From: Nitrososphaerales archaeon
GTDB taxonomy: Archaea; Thermoproteota; Nitrososphaeria; Nitrososphaerales; Gagatemarchaeaceae
Direction of reading: 5' to 3'
DNA: 18,366 nucleotides
NCBI GenBank assembly: GCA_030040055.1
Contig: JASHUK010000142.1
Location: 1-18,366 of the forward strand
Shown: positions 15,935 through 18,366 of the stretch, in pieces
Layout of the letters: each line of letters starts with the position of its first letter
Position numbering within the stretch: the stretch's first letter is position 1
The notes under the pieces: model-generated
Told to the model about the DNA's origin: nothing
Database searches by the model: none
The model's input: the letters and a program-made list of their open reading frames with translations, nothing else
Made by a program: the position numbers and the translations under genes

Positions 15935-16498
15935 CTACCCGGTCCCGTCCAGCAGGAGCCCCTTCCACTCCTGAGCGCGGGCCTGGGAGGCGCCCAAGAA
16001 GGCGGACTCCTCAGGGGTCAGCTTCCCTGCCAGAGAGGGAGACGAGTTCGAGGTGCTGGACAGCGAGAGCAGCTTGCTCAGCCTGACCCCGATCAGGTCG
16101 TAGCCGGTCCCCCTCAGCTTCTCGAGGTCCTGCTTCCCGACCTTCCCCTCGGCCGAGGCCTTCGCGACGAGCGCTATCCTCCTCTTCATCCTCACGTAGA
16201 AGTCCCTAGGCAGGGGGGAGAGCTCGAGGGGGCCCATCAGCTTCTCCCTGCTCAGCGCCCTGAACAGCTCGTTCTCGAACGGCTCCTCGGATATCTCCGC
16301 GACTCCCAGCCGCGCGAACTCCTCGGCCACCCAGCGGGGGACCTCCAGCGTCGCCCCCTCCTTCAGCTCGGCGAACTTCACGTCCCCGGCCTCGAGGTTG
16401 TCGATCGAAAGCTTCATGGTGACCCTGGTCCTCGAAAACAGGAAGTCGGCCTCTGCGTCGGCGAAGACCCTGCCTACCCTGTCGGAATCGACTGCCAA
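15935..16498 (-). CDS. gins23: GINS complex subunit Gins23
   Basis: A 187-residue GINS protein that links MCM to Cdc45/RecJ-like and polymerase factors at the fork. The small B-domain comes first (about residues 23-72: RTRVTMKLSIDNLEAG, KEGATLEVPRWVAEEFARLG). The helical A-domain follows (from about 73: ENELFRALSREKL, LELSPLPRDFYVRMKRRIA). This B-then-A order defines Gins23, as opposed to Gins51. A low-complexity Ser-rich loop lies near 145-155. The start is TTG 16498, 30 nt from a TATA box; ATG 16417 (codon 28) is a less likely alternative because it would cut off the first strand. It heads the unit gins23-mcm-hel308-AsnB-like. Confidence 0.9.
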   Translation of the reverse strand: MAVDSDRVGRVFADAEADFLFSRTRVTMKLSIDNLEAGDVKFAELKEGATLEVPRWVAEEFARLGVAEISEEPFENELFRALSREKLMGPLELSPLPRDFYVRMKRRIALVAKASAEGKVGKQDLEKLRGTGYDLIGVRLSKLLSLSSTSNSSPSLAGKLTPEESAFLGASQARAQEWKGLLLDGTG

Positions 16499-16524
16499 GG
16501 GGGCGGGCGAACGGCCGCCATTCG

Positions 16525-16531
16525 ATATTAA
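16525..16531 (-). promoter_or_regulatory. TATA box of the gins23-mcm-hel308 unit
   Basis: TTAATAT on the minus strand is centred 30 nt before the TTG of gins23. I see no other promoter-like AT-rich element inside the roughly 5.9-kb unit that follows. Confidence 0.55.
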
Positions 16532-16580
16532 GCTTTGACGCGGACGACGGCCTACGTGCCTGGCGCCGTCTCTGGAACGG

Positions 16581-16587
16581 ATAAATA
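16581..16587 (+). promoter_or_regulatory. TATA box of the rfcS-hisS unit
   Basis: ATAAATA on plus is centred 79 nt before the rfcS ATG, so a 5' leader of about 50 nt is predicted, unlike the leaderless genes nearby. The leader holds a small hairpin (GGAGC-AAACGC-GCTCC, 16613-16628). Confidence 0.55.
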
Positions 16588-16662
16588 CGAAACAGGGGTC
16601 GAGCCGGCTTCAGGAGCAAACGCGCTCCGGGTCGTGAACTCGAGTCGTCGCTAGAGCAGCTG

Positions 16663-17613
16663 ATGTGGGCCGAGAAGTACCGCCCTAGGTCCCTCTCCGA
16701 GCTCGTCGACCAGTCCGCCGTCAAGGGGAGGCTCTCCCTCCTGCTGAAGAAGAAGGGGGAGGTCCCGCACCTTCTCTTCGCGGGGCCGCCGGGGTCCGGC
16801 AAGACGACCACGGCGATGATAGTCGCGAGGGACATCCTGGGGGAGCACTACTCCGACTACTCGCTCTCGCTCAACGCGAGCGACGAGAGGGGGATAGACA
16901 TGATCAGGGAGAGGGTGAAGACATTCGCCCGCTTCGTCGACAGGCGCGAAGGGGTCCCCTACAGGCTGGTGATACTCGACGAGTGCGACGAGATGACCAA
17001 CGACGCCCAGACCGCGCTAAGGCGGATAATGGAGGAGATGGCCACCTACACCAGGTTCATACTGATCTGCAACTACTCGTCGGGGATAATCGAGCCCCTC
17101 CAGAGCAGGTGCGCGATATTCCGGTTCCAGAGGCTGGACGAGGCGTCGGTCGTCCGTCACCTGGCCCAGATCGCGAAGAAGGAGGGGGTGAAGTCCGGCT
17201 CGGAGGAGCCCTTCGCGCTGATCTACCAGGCGGTCGGCGGTGACCTCAGGCAGGCGATCAACCTGCTCCAGACAGCCTCGGTGTCGGGGGAGATAACGGC
17301 GGACTCCGTCTCGACGGTCGCGGGGTCCACGGTGAAGGGGAGGGTGGGGGAGATAGTCTCGCTGGCCCTCAAGGGGGACTTCGAGAAGGCGAGGGGCAAG
17401 ATGGTCGAGCTGACGAGGGTATACGGCATCCCCGAGAGGGACTTCCTCAGGTTCGCGAACGAGGAGCTCACCTCGAACCCGACGGTCGACCTCGGGAAGG
17501 CGGTCTCCATCCTGGCAGAGTACGACTTCCGCCTGGCCCAGGGGGGGAACCCCGAGGTCCAGCTGACCGCCATGCTGGCCCAGCTCGCGCTCCTGAGCAA
17601 AGGGGGGGATTGA
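16663..17613 (+). CDS. rfcS: Replication factor C small subunit (clamp loader)
   Basis: A 316-residue AAA+ ATPase that loads the PCNA sliding clamp. It has the RFC box opening WAEKYRPRSLSELVDQ (2-17), Walker A GPPGSGKTT (41-49), NASDERG (71-77), Walker B VILDECDEM (DECD at 106-109), the SRC arginine-finger motif (148-150), sensor 2 GGDLRQAINLLQ and a helical C-terminal collar domain. The ATG at 16663 is the only canonical start near the RFC box; upstream codons are open but contain no ATG, GTG or TTG back to the TATA box. Many archaea have rfcL next door; here hisS follows with overlapping stop and start. rfcS is divergent from gins23, so two fork gene units share this 164-nt region. Confidence 0.96.
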   Translation: MWAEKYRPRSLSELVDQSAVKGRLSLLLKKKGEVPHLLFAGPPGSGKTTTAMIVARDILGEHYSDYSLSLNASDERGIDMIRERVKTFARFVDRREGVPYRLVILDECDEMTNDAQTALRRIMEEMATYTRFILICNYSSGIIEPLQSRCAIFRFQRLDEASVVRHLAQIAKKEGVKSGSEEPFALIYQAVGGDLRQAINLLQTASVSGEITADSVSTVAGSTVKGRVGEIVSLALKGDFEKARGKMVELTRVYGIPERDFLRFANEELTSNPTVDLGKAVSILAEYDFRLAQGGNPEVQLTAMLAQLALLSKGGD

Positions 17614-18366
17614 CCGCGGACCTTTCCCTTCCGAGGGGGATCAGGGACATCGCGCCGGAGGAGTACCTTCTCCACGAGAAGGTGAGGGCGGCCTTCGAAG
17701 GCGTCGCCAGGGACTACAACTTCAAGGTGATGGAGCCGGCGTCCATCGAGACCCTCGAGATACTCCGGGCGAAGAGCGGCGAGGCGATCGACAAGGAGGT
17801 CTACTTCTTCAAGGACAAGGCTGGGCGGGACATAGGCCTCAGGTTCGACCTGACCGTCGGGATGACGCGGTACTTCTGCTCCAACCGGGGGATCAAGCTA
17901 CCGGCGAAGCTGGCCGCCTTCGGAGGGATGTGGAGGTACGACGAGCCGCAGTCCGGGCGGTACCGATGGGCGCACCAGTGGGACTTCGAGATATTCGGCG
18001 CCCCGACGGTCGACTCCGACGCCGAGATCGTAGACGCCAGCGCCGCTGTCCTCACGAGGCTCGGGATCGGCGCGACTTTCCACGTCGGCGACAGGCGCGT
18101 GGTCGAGGACTACGTCAGGAAGAGGGTCGGGGTCACGGACCAGCAGAAGGTCGAGGAGCTGATGCGGGCCCTCGACAAGGTGGACAAGAAGACGGAGAGG
18201 GAGCTCCAGGAAGAGTACTCCGCGCGGGGTTTCACGAAGGGACAGCTCGACACCCTGCTCGAACTGGGGAGCCTGTCCGGCCCGCCTGGGGAGGTCCTGA
18301 AGAAGGCGTCCGAGCTGTCGCTCACGGCCACGGACGAGCTGGCGGCCCTCGCCGACATGCTTCGGG
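17610..18366 (+). CDS. hisS: Histidyl-tRNA synthetase (partial, C-terminus outside window)
   Basis: The first 252 residues of a class II aminoacyl-tRNA synthetase that charges tRNA-His. The N-terminus LPRGIRDIAPEEYLL is the HisRS opening. Motif 1 lies around FKVMEPASIETLEILRAKSG, followed by FKDKAGRDIGLRFDLTVGMT, which forms the ATP/histidine pocket. Motif 2 is MWRYDEPQSGRYRWAHQWD (107-125) with the catalytic Arg. The second histidine motif and the anticodon-binding domain lie beyond the window. The start is TTG 17610, overlapping the rfcS TGA (TTGA), so translation is coupled. Confidence 0.94.
   Translation, partial: MTADLSLPRGIRDIAPEEYLLHEKVRAAFEGVARDYNFKVMEPASIETLEILRAKSGEAIDKEVYFFKDKAGRDIGLRFDLTVGMTRYFCSNRGIKLPAKLAAFGGMWRYDEPQSGRYRWAHQWDFEIFGAPTVDSDAEIVDASAAVLTRLGIGATFHVGDRRVVEDYVRKRVGVTDQQKVEELMRALDKVDKKTERELQEEYSARGFTKGQLDTLLELGSLSGPPGEVLKKASELSLTATDELAALADMLR

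Noticed and set aside
15935..15937. TAG between gins23 and mcm decoded as pyrrolysine
   Set aside because: TAG is the main ordinary stop in this window, and a TTG start follows directly at the expected MCM N-terminus.

Overview
This is a gene-dense, high-GC archaeal window. The evidence is the set of archaeal-type information-processing genes: an MCM replicative helicase, Gins23, Hel308, a clamp-loader small subunit (RfcS) and a type I geranylgeranyl-type prenyl diphosphate synthase. Arginine is mostly AGG, most starts are not ATG (GTG and TTG are frequent), and most first genes of transcription units have a TATA-like box centred 26-31 nt before the start codon, as in leaderless archaeal mRNAs. 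A gins23-mcm pair is typical of TACK archaea. A Thaumarchaeota/Nitrososphaeria-related lineage outside the ammonia oxidisers is my best guess, but this is inference and there is no rRNA to test it.

Layout from left to right. (1) 1-395, minus: start of a radical SAM protein of the SplB/Rv2578c type, cut by the window edge. (2) 497-6414: a complete branched-chain/hydrophobic amino-acid ABC importer split into two divergent units. livK-livG-livF plus an EamA-type exporter lie on minus, and livH-livM on plus. One symmetric TATA-like box near 4332 sits between them. The solute-binding protein has no ATG/GTG/TTG start where one is expected; ACG stands in its place. (3) 6427-8650, minus: a zinc-ribbon protein of unknown function followed by a membrane-anchored six-bladed kelch-like propeller with one C-x8-C pair per blade. 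(4) 8703-9701, minus: prenyl diphosphate synthase for archaeal lipids. (5) 9734-10545, minus: a small unknown protein coupled by an ATGA overlap to a HemK2/PrmC-like methyltransferase. (6) 10585-16498, minus: the replication/repair unit gins23-mcm-hel308, ending in an asparagine-synthetase-like gene with a shortened, probably inactive glutaminase domain. gins23 and mcm share one reading frame and are separated only by a TAG codon. (7) 16663-18366, plus: rfcS overlapping hisS, the latter cut by the window edge.

The genes cover nutrient uptake, lipid synthesis, translation (HisRS, probable release-factor methylation) and the replication fork (CMG-type helicase parts, clamp loader, fork-repair helicase). 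No rRNA, tRNA, CRISPR array, insertion sequence or attachment site was seen. There is no stretch over 300 bases without a gene; the longest gap is 16499-16662. I see no clear novel defence or mobile system. The most unusual items are the in-frame gins23-TAG-mcm junction, the ACG at the livK start, the cysteine-paired kelch propeller and the degenerate amidotransferase in the replication operon.
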